NCBI GenBank assembly: GCA_035557095.1
Contig: DATMEB010000276.1
Coordinates: 1-13,591, forward strand
DNA from: JALZDI01 sp035557095
Lineage (GTDB): Bacteria > Actinomycetota > Actinomycetes > Propionibacteriales > Nocardioidaceae
DNA: 13,591 nt
Direction: 5' to 3'
In this document: piece after piece, positions 1 to 6,454 of the stretch
Layout of the letters: the number at the start of each line of letters is the position of its first letter
How positions within the stretch are numbered: the stretch's first letter is position 1
Notes under the pieces: generated by a model
Database searches by the model: none
What the model was told of the DNA's origin: nothing
Seen by the model: the letters and a program-made list of their open reading frames with translations, nothing else
Made by a program: the position numbers and the translations under genes

Positions 1-1
1 G

Positions 2-385
2 CTGGTGGGCCTGTTCGTGAAGCTGCTCAAGATCCCGACGCCGCTGCTGTTCTCGGGAGTGCTTGCGTTCGTAGTGCTCGGCGCCTACGCGCTCACGTTC
101 AACATCTTCAGCATGCTGCTGCTCCTGGTGTTCGGCGCGCTGGGCTACTTCATGCAGGAGTACGACTTCCCGCTCGCCCCGGCGGTGCTGGCGCTGGTGC
201 TGGAGCCGCTGCTGGAGACCAACCTGCGCCGTGCTCTCGACATCACAGGCGGCGACCTGTCGACGTTCGTGACGCGGCCCGCGTCGCTGGTGCTGCTCCT
301 GGTGTGCGTCGGGGCGGCGTCGTTGCCGCTGGTGCAGCGGGCGCGCCGCCGCGGCTCACCACGCGAGGAGGTCATGTCGGGTTAG
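2..385 (+). CDS. Tripartite tricarboxylate transporter permease, TctA family (3' end only)
   Basis: This is the C-terminal 127 residues of a large integral membrane permease; the rest lies left of the window. TctA proteins form the multi-spanning channel of tripartite tricarboxylate transporters, which import citrate-like carboxylates using a periplasmic or lipoprotein binding protein (TctC) and a small subunit (TctB). Visible are hydrophobic segments (FSGVLAFVVLGAYALTF, then SMLLLLVFGALGYFM), followed by the family's typical C-terminal block: GYFMQEYDFPLAPAVLALVL, then LEPLLETNLRRAL and a GGDLSTFVTRPAS stretch. A last hydrophobic helix and a basic tail (QRARRR) follow. The reading frame is open to the left edge and ends at TAG. 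TctB and TctC are not seen, and would be expected to the left. Family assignment is confident; the substrate is unknown. Confidence 0.9.
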   Translation: MVGLFVKLLKIPTPLLFSGVLAFVVLGAYALTFNIFSMLLLLVFGALGYFMQEYDFPLAPAVLALVLEPLLETNLRRALDITGGDLSTFVTRPASLVLLLVCVGAASLPLVQRARRRGSPREEVMSG

Positions 386-489
386 GGGCCCGGCGCGCAT
401 GCGGAGGAGTGCCGGAGGCATGCTTTGGGCGCGCGCGGGTACGTGCCGCTCAACAGCCCCGATCGGCGTTGCAGCAGGGAGGCAGACCG

Positions 490-741
490 ATGGCCAACCA
501 GGTCTTGATCCGCGACGAGCTCGTCAAGGTACTCATGGAGAAGGTCTGGACCGACCCGTACCCCTCGATCGACATGCTCGACAAGATCGAGAAGCTCTTG
601 GACCCGCTGGAGCTGCAGGAGTACGCCGAGATGCTGCTCGAGCGCATACGCCACGACAAGTTCCCCAGCTGGGGCATGATCTACCGGCTGCACGACCTGG
701 CCGAGCGGCAGCTCTACGCCGCCATGGCCACCCGCCGCTGA
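490..741 (+). CDS. Small hypothetical protein, 83 residues
   Basis: I do not recognise this protein. The ATG start is chosen because a GGGAGG ribosome site lies 7 bases upstream (477-482). The frame stays open further upstream, but that part has no good ribosome site and reads as low-quality Arg/Gly/Ala sequence. The protein is soluble and charged, with no signal peptide or membrane segment. It appears mostly helical, with an amphipathic stretch (IDMLDKIEKLLDPLELQEYA) and aromatic spots at VWTDPYPS and KFPSWGMIYRLHDLAERQLY. It lies 104 bases after the TctA permease on the same strand, so it may share that transcript or have its own promoter. A long inverted repeat begins 16 bases after its stop. 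Codon use fits the neighbours, which supports a real gene. No function is proposed. Confidence 0.72.
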   Translation: MANQVLIRDELVKVLMEKVWTDPYPSIDMLDKIEKLLDPLELQEYAEMLLERIRHDKFPSWGMIYRLHDLAERQLYAAMATRR

Positions 742-757
742 CACAGGGCCACATCCT

Positions 758-814
758 CGAGATCGGCGAAACTCACCATCGGTCGACCCCGGAAGGTGAG
801 TTGCGCCGATCTCG
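758..814. repeat. Long inverted repeat: possible terminator or dispersed palindromic element
   Basis: Arms at 758-777 and 795-814 are 20 bases each and complementary except for one A/G mismatch (769 against 803). They enclose a 17-base loop. The left arm reads CGAGATCGGCGAAACTCACC. It starts 16 bases after the stop of the 83-residue gene, so it could end that transcript. However, no T-run follows, the arms are unusually long and even, and the loop contains the palindrome GGTCGACC. A dispersed intergenic palindrome is therefore an equal possibility. I found no second copy in this window. Confidence 0.6.
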
Positions 815-865
815 CGCGTCACGTCGCAGAACGACGCGCCTAGGGCGAAACCGGACATTGCGGTG

Positions 866-896
866 TGGACAGGCGGTGTGTGCCTGAGGATAGGGT
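866..896 (+). promoter_or_regulatory. Possible promoter of ehuB
   Basis: A TGGACA at 866-871 (4 of 6 against TTGACA) is followed after 19 bases by TAGGGT at 891-896, which fits the TAnnnT pattern of actinobacterial -10 boxes. This would place transcription start near 903, about 29 bases before the ehuB start codon. The spacing is slightly long and the GC-rich background makes chance matches likely. The rest of 742-931 holds only the inverted repeat described separately; I see no ORF of note there. Confidence 0.3.
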
Positions 897-931
897 CACA
901 GCACCCGACAGCACCCTGAACGGAGATCCCT

Positions 932-1834
932 GTGTCAGCACCGCAGCCCAGCCGATTCTCCCGCCGAGACCTGTTGCGCTACTCCGCGATGGGCCTTGTC
1001 GCCGTCGGGGGTGGCTCCCTGCTCAGCGCATGCAGCACCACCGATCCCGGCAACCCCGCGTCGGTCGCCAGCGGGATCCAGTCGCGCGTCGACGACGGCG
1101 AGGCCATCCGCATCGCCATCGGCAACGAGCCTCCCTACACCAAGCTGCTGCCCAGCGGTGAGGTGACGGGTGCCGCGCCGGACGTCGCCCGGGCCGTGCT
1201 CGAGCGGCTCGGCGTCCAGGAGGTCGAAGGCATCACCACGCCCTACGAGACGATGATCCCGGGTCTTGACGCCGACCGCTGGGACATGGTCGCGGCTGGC
1301 CTGTTCATGAACCAGTCTCGCTGCGCGGAGGTGCTCTACACCTCACCCGACATCGTCTCCACCGAGTCGCTGGCGTTGCCGGCCGGCAACCCGAAGAACA
1401 TCCAGGACATGAGCGACCTCAAGAGCATGGATGTCAAGGTCGCAGTGCTGGCGGCCAGCTTCGAGCTCAAGACCGCGAAGTCGCTCGGGGTCCCCGAGAG
1501 CAAGCTGCCCACCTATCCGTTGGCTCCGGACGCCCTGCAAGGGCTCGACGACGGCCGGGTCGACGCGGTCCTGCTGCCGACGCTGTCACTGGACGAGCTC
1601 AAGAAGCAGCAGGGTGGCGACTTCATCGTGACGCCGCCCCTCGACGACTTCCCGCTCACCGGCTCGGGCGCGGCGTTCCGCAAGTCCGACCAGGCGTTCC
1701 GGGACAAGTACAACAAGGAGATGGAGGCGTTCAAGCAGACGCCGGAGTTCGACGAGATCATGAACAAGTGGGGCTTCGACCCCGAGGCCGCGAGGCAGGC
1801 GACCATCAAGGAGCTGTGCGCCGTCGAGGGCTGA
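932..1834 (+). CDS. ehuB: Ectoine/hydroxyectoine-type ABC transporter substrate-binding lipoprotein, EhuB-like
   Basis: A 300-residue binding protein of the polar-amino-acid family (SBP_bac_3), expected to capture ectoine or 5-hydroxyectoine outside the cell and pass it to EhuC/EhuD. The GTG start follows a GGAG at 922-925. The N-terminus carries a Tat motif (SRRDLL, residues 10-15), a hydrophobic stretch and a lipobox LSAC with Cys34, so it is probably exported folded and lipid-anchored. From memory, the Sinorhizobium EhuB cage uses Glu21, Phe24, Tyr60, Phe80 and Arg85. Here Glu66, Tyr69, Tyr105, Phe125 and Arg130 fall at exactly the same spacing, with Phe24 replaced by Tyr. The gene converges on the minus-strand operon holding the permeases, which is an unusual layout. 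A different compatible solute or a cyclic amino acid remains possible as ligand. Confidence 0.88.
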   Translation: MSAPQPSRFSRRDLLRYSAMGLVAVGGGSLLSACSTTDPGNPASVASGIQSRVDDGEAIRIAIGNEPPYTKLLPSGEVTGAAPDVARAVLERLGVQEVEGITTPYETMIPGLDADRWDMVAAGLFMNQSRCAEVLYTSPDIVSTESLALPAGNPKNIQDMSDLKSMDVKVAVLAASFELKTAKSLGVPESKLPTYPLAPDALQGLDDGRVDAVLLPTLSLDELKKQQGGDFIVTPPLDDFPLTGSGAAFRKSDQAFRDKYNKEMEAFKQTPEFDEIMNKWGFDPEAARQATIKELCAVEG

Positions 1835-1857
1835 CGACGCTTCGCCGAACAGGACGG

Positions 1858-3087
1858 TCAGGGCGCCGGCTCCGCGAGGTCGATGCGGGCGTCGCGGGCG
1901 AGCGGGGCCGCCGAGACGGGCACGGTGCCGGGATAGACGATGCCGGCACCGGTGTTCAGCAGCACGGTCTCGTCGCCGGGAGACAGCCACCCGCGTTCGA
2001 GCAGTGCTCGAGTCGCGGTGACGGTCGCGGCACCCTCCGGTGACATGAACATGCCCTCGAGCCTTCCGGCGAGGGCGACGTCCCGCAGCAGGTCCTCGTC
2101 GCTGACGGCGATGGCGGTGCCGCCGGTGTCACGCAGCGCGTCGAGCACGATGAAGTCGCCGAGCGCCTTGGGCACGTTGATGCCGAACGCGACCGTGTCG
2201 GCGTCCGGCCAGGGTTCAGACACATCGGCGCCGGACTCGAACGCACGCACGATGGGCGCGCATCCGGTCGACTGCACCGCGACCAGCCGGGGCAGCGGAC
2301 CCTCGACCCAACCCAGCTCCACCAGCTCGTTCAGTGCCTTGTGGATGCCGATGAGGCCGACGCCGCCGCCGGTGGGGTACACGACGACGTCGGGCATCCG
2401 CCAGCCGAGCTGCTCGACGATCTCCAGACCCATCGTCTTCTTGCCCTCGATGCGGTACGGCTCCTTGAGCGTGGACACGTCGAACCACGGCTCGGACGCG
2501 TTCGCCACCGCGTCGGCGACGATGCGGCCCGCGTCGGAGATCAGCCCGTCGACCAGATGGAGCCGGCCGCCGGTGACCACGGTCTCCGCGCGGGTGATGG
2601 TCGGTGCGCCGACCGGCATCACCACGGTCGACGTCAGCCCGGCACGAGCGGCGTAGGTCGACCAGGCGGCGCCGGCGTTGCCGTTGGTCGGCATGACGAG
2701 CCGCGAGGCGCCGAGCTCGCGTGCGCGCGACACGCCGACGGCCGCACCGCGCGCCTTGAACGACCCGGTCGGGAGCAGGCCCTCGTCCTTGACGAGCAGG
2801 TCGGACATGCCCAGCGCCTTGCCGAGCTCGGGTGCAGGCAGCAGTGGCGTCATACCCTCGCCCAGGGTCACGACGTGCTCGGGCGACGACACCGGGAGCA
2901 GCTCGTGGTAGCGCCACAGGTCGGGTGCTCGGCCGCGGATGTCCGCCGGTCGGGTGCTCACCGACTCGAGGTCGTACCGCGCGAGCAGGGGTGACCCGCA
3001 CTCGGCGCACAGACCCTGGAGGACCGTGGCGTCGTACGTCGTCCCGCAGCGGGGGCAGGTCAGGTCGGCCAGTGCACTGAAGCTCAT
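1858..3087 (-). CDS. Threonine-synthase-like PLP enzyme with N-terminal zinc ribbon
   Basis: A fold-type II PLP enzyme of 409 residues from the ATG at 3087. A TTG at 3099 would add four residues; neither start has a strong ribosome site. Residues 11-30 form a zinc-ribbon pattern CPRC...CAEC, as in many threonine synthases. The PLP lysine is in GSFKARGA (Lys111), the substrate/phosphate area is PTNGNAGAAWS, the signature EGKKTMGLEI is at about 214-223, and the glycine loop TGGGVG is at about 239-244. Threonine synthase converts O-phosphohomoserine to threonine. However, this gene is last in a gntR-ehuC-ehuD operon, not next to hom or thrB, so it may be a paralog acting on another beta- or gamma-substituted amino acid. 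Known ectoine clusters contain EutB, a smaller threonine-dehydratase-like PLP enzyme without this zinc ribbon, so I do not call it EutB. The family call is firm; the substrate is open. Confidence 0.88.
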   Translation of the reverse strand: MSFSALADLTCPRCGTTYDATVLQGLCAECGSPLLARYDLESVSTRPADIRGRAPDLWRYHELLPVSSPEHVVTLGEGMTPLLPAPELGKALGMSDLLVKDEGLLPTGSFKARGAAVGVSRARELGASRLVMPTNGNAGAAWSTYAARAGLTSTVVMPVGAPTITRAETVVTGGRLHLVDGLISDAGRIVADAVANASEPWFDVSTLKEPYRIEGKKTMGLEIVEQLGWRMPDVVVYPTGGGVGLIGIHKALNELVELGWVEGPLPRLVAVQSTGCAPIVRAFESGADVSEPWPDADTVAFGINVPKALGDFIVLDALRDTGGTAIAVSDEDLLRDVALAGRLEGMFMSPEGAATVTATRALLERGWLSPGDETVLLNTGAGIVYPGTVPVSAAPLARDARIDLAEPAP

Positions 3088-3136
3088 CGGCACATCCAAC
3101 CAGCCACCGGTGCGCCCGGGTCACCGCCACCGGCGC

Positions 3137-3802
3137 TCAGGCCGCCGGTGCGGTTTCCAGGTGGCGTTCGAGGCGCCGCAGCAGCAGTGCCGTGGGGTAG
3201 CTCGCCGCGAGGAAGATCAGGCCGGCCATGGTCAGCGGCTCGACGTACTCCGAGGTGGTGGACGCGACCTCCTTAGCCTCGAAGACGAGCTCGGGGACCG
3301 TGATCAGGGCGGCGTACGGCGTCTCCTTGAACATCGCGATCGCGTAGTTGCCCAGCGATGGCAGCACGTTGCGGACGGCCTGCGGCAGGATGACCCGCTG
3401 CCAGGTTCGCGTCGGGGACAGGTGGACCGCGGTGCTGGCCTCCCACTGACCGACCGGGACGGCGGTGATGCCGGCGCGGTAGACCTCAGCGTAGTAGCAG
3501 GCGTAATGCACCCCGAAGCCGATCACCGCCGCGGTCATCGCCGGCAGCGTGATGCCGAAGTTCGGCAGCGCGTAGAAGAGGAAGAACAGCTGGATGACGA
3601 TCGGCGTGCTGCGGATGAACTCGATGAACGCCCAGGTCACCTGCGAGAGCACCGGGATCTTGACCCAGCGAACGATCGCGAAAACCAGCCCCAGGCTCGC
3701 CGCGACCACCGTGCCCAGGATCGTCAGGACGACGGTATACCTGAAGAAGTGCTCCAACAGCTCGGGGAGGATGCTGAACGCGTAGTTCCAGTCCCAGATC
3801 AT
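3137..3802 (-). CDS. ehuD: Ectoine-type ABC transporter permease, EhuD-like
   Basis: A 221-residue inner-membrane permease of the His/Glu/Gln type, one half of the transmembrane pore for EhuB's ligand. The N-terminus IWDWNYAFSILPELL matches the WDWxYAxxILP opening I associate with EhuD. There are about five membrane segments: residues ~21-46, ~56-80, ~88-105, ~145-170 and ~190-208. The ATPase-coupling EAA loop is seen as QWEASTAVHLS (119-129) followed by RVILPQAV, with Ser replacing the second Ala. Its ATG overlaps the ehuC stop as ATGA, showing translational coupling. The PLP-enzyme gene follows after about 49 bases. No cognate ATPase gene is in the window. Confidence 0.87.
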   Translation of the reverse strand: MIWDWNYAFSILPELLEHFFRYTVVLTILGTVVAASLGLVFAIVRWVKIPVLSQVTWAFIEFIRSTPIVIQLFFLFYALPNFGITLPAMTAAVIGFGVHYACYYAEVYRAGITAVPVGQWEASTAVHLSPTRTWQRVILPQAVRNVLPSLGNYAIAMFKETPYAALITVPELVFEAKEVASTTSEYVEPLTMAGLIFLAASYPTALLLRRLERHLETAPAA

Positions 3803-4533
3803 ACGGTGCGTGCCTCCTCGTCAGCCGCACGCGTGGTGCGCATCGACCGGAACACCGAAGCCAGGCCTTCGTGGCGGCCGAGCCGCTTGTTGGCGCGGAT
3901 CTCGGCAACGCTGAACAGCAACGTGAACGCGTAGGTGAGCACGAGGTACATCAGCAGCAGAGCGGTGTAGATCACCGCCTCGTCGCCGCCGGCGAGCCGG
4001 AGCGACTCGCCGACGAACATCAGGTCGGTCAGCGTGATCGTGAACAGCAGCGGCGTGCTCTTGAGCAGCTGGATGAAGAGGTTGTTGAACGACGGGATCA
4101 TCAGTGCGACCGCCTGCGGCCAGATGATCCGCCGCATGCGCCGCCACCGCGAGAGGTTCAGCGCGATCGCGGCCTCCCACTGCGGAGGCGGTACGGCGTT
4201 GATCGAGCCACGCACCACCTCGGCGCCGTACGCACCGTAGTTGAGGCCGAGCGCCAGGACACCGCACAGCAGCGGCTCGAACTTCAGACCCAGCAGCGGC
4301 AGCGCGTAGAACAGCCACCAGAGCTGCACCAGCAACGAGGTGCCGCGGAAGAACTCGATGACCGTGCGAGCGGAGCCGCGCACGAGCAGTCTTTGCGATC
4401 GCGCCATCAGGCCGAGCACGACCGACAGCAAGAACATGAGCAGGGCACCGAGCACGGTCGCCAGCAGCGTGATCTGAAGGCCGGACAGGAAGTTGCCCGA
4501 GTTGGCCAGCAGGGTGGACAGGTCGTCGGTCAC
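3799..4533 (-). CDS. ehuC: Ectoine-type ABC transporter permease, EhuC-like
   Basis: A 244-residue permease, partner of the EhuD-like protein in a heterodimeric channel. It starts with GTG at 4533; the ribosome site is weak (an AGGG about 12 bases upstream), so coupling to the gntR transcript is plausible. Membrane segments lie at about residues 17-44, 64-83, 89-104, 145-172 and 186-209. Family marks are EFFRGTSLLVQLWW (60-73) and the EAA loop QWEAAIALNLS (118-128) with IIWPQAV. It has a longer basic and acidic cytoplasmic tail (NKRLGRHEGLASVFRSMRTT onward) than its partner. The gap to gntR is only 33 bases, so gntR-ehuC-ehuD-PLP enzyme looks like one operon. The C versus D assignment rests on order and the N-terminal signature. 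Confidence 0.85.
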   Translation of the reverse strand: MTDDLSTLLANSGNFLSGLQITLLATVLGALLMFLLSVVLGLMARSQRLLVRGSARTVIEFFRGTSLLVQLWWLFYALPLLGLKFEPLLCGVLALGLNYGAYGAEVVRGSINAVPPPQWEAAIALNLSRWRRMRRIIWPQAVALMIPSFNNLFIQLLKSTPLLFTITLTDLMFVGESLRLAGGDEAVIYTALLLMYLVLTYAFTLLFSVAEIRANKRLGRHEGLASVFRSMRTTRAADEEARTV

Positions 4534-4566
4534 AACGGGAGACCCTAACGGCGATGCCGGTTCGCG

Positions 4567-5310
4567 TCACCGCGCCGAGTTGCGCCCCGACGGACCGCCG
4601 AGTGCGGAGTACACCTCCAGCCAGGGCAGCTCGACCGCGGATGCGTCGCCCCAGTCGCCGGTCTCCTGCGCGAGCAGCAGGCCACCCGTGGTCAGCAGGT
4701 GGTCACGCATCGCGACGGCAGCGCCCTGCGCGTCACCGCTCTCGATGCAGCGGTAGACGCGCTCGTGGTCGTGATGGATGTCGGCGAGCTCGCGGGTCTT
4801 GCCCGCGGTCGAGACGCCACGCAGCAACTGGTGGGTCCACAGGTTGTCGACGACCGCGAGCAGCCGGCGGTTGCCCGCCACGTCGAGGATTGCGCGGTGG
4901 AAGCCGAAGTCCATCTCCTGCTGGGCGCGCACGGTAGGCGCCGCGGCGAACTCCTCGACGGTGCCGAGTGCCTCGGACAGCCGCTGCACGTCGGCGGCCT
5001 GTCGCTGCTGCGCGGCGCGGTACGCGGCCGGGACCTCCAGCAGCAGTCGCAGGGAGAAGACCTCCTCGAGGTCGTGCGCGGTGGTCTGCTGGATGCGTAC
5101 ACCGCGGTTGCGCTCGAAGACGACCATGCCCTGGTCGGCCAGCGTGATCAGCGCCTCGCGTACGGGGGAGCGGGAGACGCCGATGCGTTCGGCGAGCTTG
5201 CCGACCGAGTGCAGGCTGCCCGGCGCGAGCTCACCGACGACGATCGCCTCGAGGAGGGCCCGGTAGACCTGGGAGGCCAGGCTCTCGCGCGAGGTGGAGA
5301 TGACCTGCAT
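4567..5310 (-). CDS. GntR-family transcriptional regulator, FCD (FadR) subfamily
   Basis: A 247-residue DNA-binding regulator. The ATG is preceded by a GGGAG ribosome site 8 bases upstream. The N-terminal winged helix-turn-helix spans about residues 10-72, with the hallmark GKLAERIGVSRSPVREAL followed by the wing FERNRGVRI. The C-terminal FCD ligand domain spans about 78-210. Its expected metal or acid-binding residues are present: Asp134 and His138 (MDFGFHRAI), His182 (DHERVYRCIESGD) and His204 (MRDHLL). Such regulators usually repress catabolic and transport genes until a small carboxylate or related ligand binds. It heads the ehuC/ehuD transcript and is divergent from the TRAP operon, with tandem TGTNACA motifs between them. 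Self-control plus control of the TRAP block is therefore likely (inference). The ligand is unknown; the neighbours suggest an organic acid or ectoine catabolite. Confidence 0.92.
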   Translation of the reverse strand: MQVISTSRESLASQVYRALLEAIVVGELAPGSLHSVGKLAERIGVSRSPVREALITLADQGMVVFERNRGVRIQQTTAHDLEEVFSLRLLLEVPAAYRAAQQRQAADVQRLSEALGTVEEFAAAPTVRAQQEMDFGFHRAILDVAGNRRLLAVVDNLWTHQLLRGVSTAGKTRELADIHHDHERVYRCIESGDAQGAAVAMRDHLLTTGGLLLAQETGDWGDASAVELPWLEVYSALGGPSGRNSAR

Positions 5311-5346
5311 CCGCGACGCTCCCTACCGGACGGCTTGCCGGTGCAG

Positions 5347-5360
5347 TGTGACATGTTACA
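5347..5360. promoter_or_regulatory. Tandem TGTNACA motifs, candidate GntR operator
   Basis: Two seven-base motifs, TGTGACA and TGTTACA, abut each other in the 102-base gap between divergent gntR and the TAXI binding-protein gene. Each is a perfect odd palindrome, and together they form a 14-base near-palindrome with 6 of 7 pairs matched. Short TGT/ACA-type palindromes are typical FCD-GntR targets. On the minus strand TAACAT (5358-5353) matches the TAnnnT -10 pattern and overlaps the site, so binding could block gntR's own promoter as well as the TRAP operon promoter. The pattern is seen directly; operator function is inferred. Confidence 0.55.
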
Positions 5361-5412
5361 TACTGCCCGCCGTTGTGACCTGGGTCTCCCAACCCCCTCG
5401 GAGGAGTGCGAC

Positions 5413-6447
5413 ATGTCCCTCGGATCCCCATCTTCGCCGGACGCCGGCCAGCCGGGGAGGCCCGGCCGCCGCGGCCTACCCGCGCGGCGCTGTCTGTTCG
5501 CCGGAGCCGCGGTGGCCAGCCTGGTGCTGGCCGCCTGCTCCCCGGCGGGGGAGTCGGGGGAGGAGTCCGGTCAGGGTGGCGAGCTCTCGATCGCCACCGG
5601 CGGCACCGGCGGTGTCTACTACCCGCTCGGCGGCGGCTTCGCGACCGTGATCCGGCAGAACGTCGAGGGCTACGACGCGACCGTGCAGGAGACCAACGCC
5701 TCGATCGACAACATGCTGCTGGTGCAGCAGGACTCCGCCGACCTGGCCCTCGGCGTCGGCGACGTGGTGGCCGACGCGGTCGAGGGCGTGCGCGAGTTCG
5801 ACCAGCCGCTCGACCTGTGCTCGCTGGGCAACCTGTACAACAACTTCATGCAGCCGGTGACGACCAAGGGCACCGGGATCACCAGCGTCGAGGACATGAG
5901 GGGCAAGACGGTTTCCATCGGTGACCCCGGGTCTGCGACCGAGCTCGGCGCGACGCGCATCCTGGAGGCGGCCGGCCTCGACCCCGACGAGGACGTCGAG
6001 CTGCGTCAGCTCGGTGTGGACGAGACCGTCGTAGCGCTCAAGGACGGCACGATCGACGCGGGCTTCTGGTCCGGTGGCCTGCCCACCAGCGCGCTGGTCG
6101 ACCTGGCGACGTCGGAGCAGATGGTGCTCATCCCCAACGGCGAGTACTCCGAGAGCCTCACCCAGAAGTACGGCGACTACTACGGCGCGATGGACATCCC
6201 GGCCAACACCTACGAGGACCAGAAGCAGCCGGTGTCGGTGATCGCCTCACCCAACATCCTGGTGGCGAGTCCGGAGATGGACGAGCAGCTGCAGGAGGAC
6301 CTCACCAGCGCCATCTTCGAGAGCAAGCAGCAGCTGGTGAAGGTGCACCCGGCGGCCAAGGAGTTCGACGCGTCGACGGCCGGCGAGGTGCCGTTCATCG
6401 AGACCTGTCCCGGCGCGCAGACCTACTTCGACCAGGCCGGAGGCTGA
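5413..6447 (+). CDS. TRAP transporter substrate-binding lipoprotein, TAXI family
   Basis: A 344-residue binding protein of the TAXI branch of TRAP transporters, which collects an organic acid outside the membrane for a sodium- or proton-driven permease. The ATG at 5413 follows a strong GGAGGAG (5400-5406). The frame is open far upstream, but that part is antisense to gntR and not coding. The N-terminus is basic, then hydrophobic, with lipobox LAAC and Cys42, so it is lipid-anchored. The mature protein opens with the TAXI signature ELSIATGGTGGVYYPLGGG (57-75), then TNASIDNMLLVQQDSADLAL, and later KTVSIGDPGSATELGA and a GFWSGGLPTS region. It is the first gene of the TRAP operon; DUF1850 begins 7 bases after its stop. 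TAXI proteins tested so far bind glutamate-like or 2-oxoacid ligands; the ligand here cannot be read from sequence. Confidence 0.93.
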   Translation: MSLGSPSSPDAGQPGRPGRRGLPARRCLFAGAAVASLVLAACSPAGESGEESGQGGELSIATGGTGGVYYPLGGGFATVIRQNVEGYDATVQETNASIDNMLLVQQDSADLALGVGDVVADAVEGVREFDQPLDLCSLGNLYNNFMQPVTTKGTGITSVEDMRGKTVSIGDPGSATELGATRILEAAGLDPDEDVELRQLGVDETVVALKDGTIDAGFWSGGLPTSALVDLATSEQMVLIPNGEYSESLTQKYGDYYGAMDIPANTYEDQKQPVSVIASPNILVASPEMDEQLQEDLTSAIFESKQQLVKVHPAAKEFDASTAGEVPFIETCPGAQTYFDQAGG

Positions 6448-6454
6448 CGCGCCC

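Noticed and set aside
397..423. GCATGC inverted pair after the TctA stop as a terminator
   Set aside because: The arms are only six bases with a 15-base loop, and GCATGC is self-complementary, so chance is likely. The rest of 386-489 shows only the ribosome site of the next gene.
1835..1857. Terminator between convergent ehuB and the PLP gene
   Set aside because: The 23-base gap shows no convincing stem-loop or T-run.
1858..3087. Calling the PLP enzyme EutB
   Set aside because: EutB is a shorter threonine-dehydratase-like protein. This one has the zinc ribbon and the EGKKTMGLEI signature of threonine-synthase-like enzymes.
3100..3136. Repeat-like GCGCCGGTGGC / GCACCGGTGGC on the minus strand upstream of the PLP gene
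   Set aside because: Two short GC-rich similar words in a GC-rich gap; there are too few bases to claim a regulatory repeat.
4699..5412. Upstream extension of the TAXI binding-protein frame
   Set aside because: This part is antisense to the gntR gene. The ribosome site, signal peptide and lipobox all place the start at 5413.
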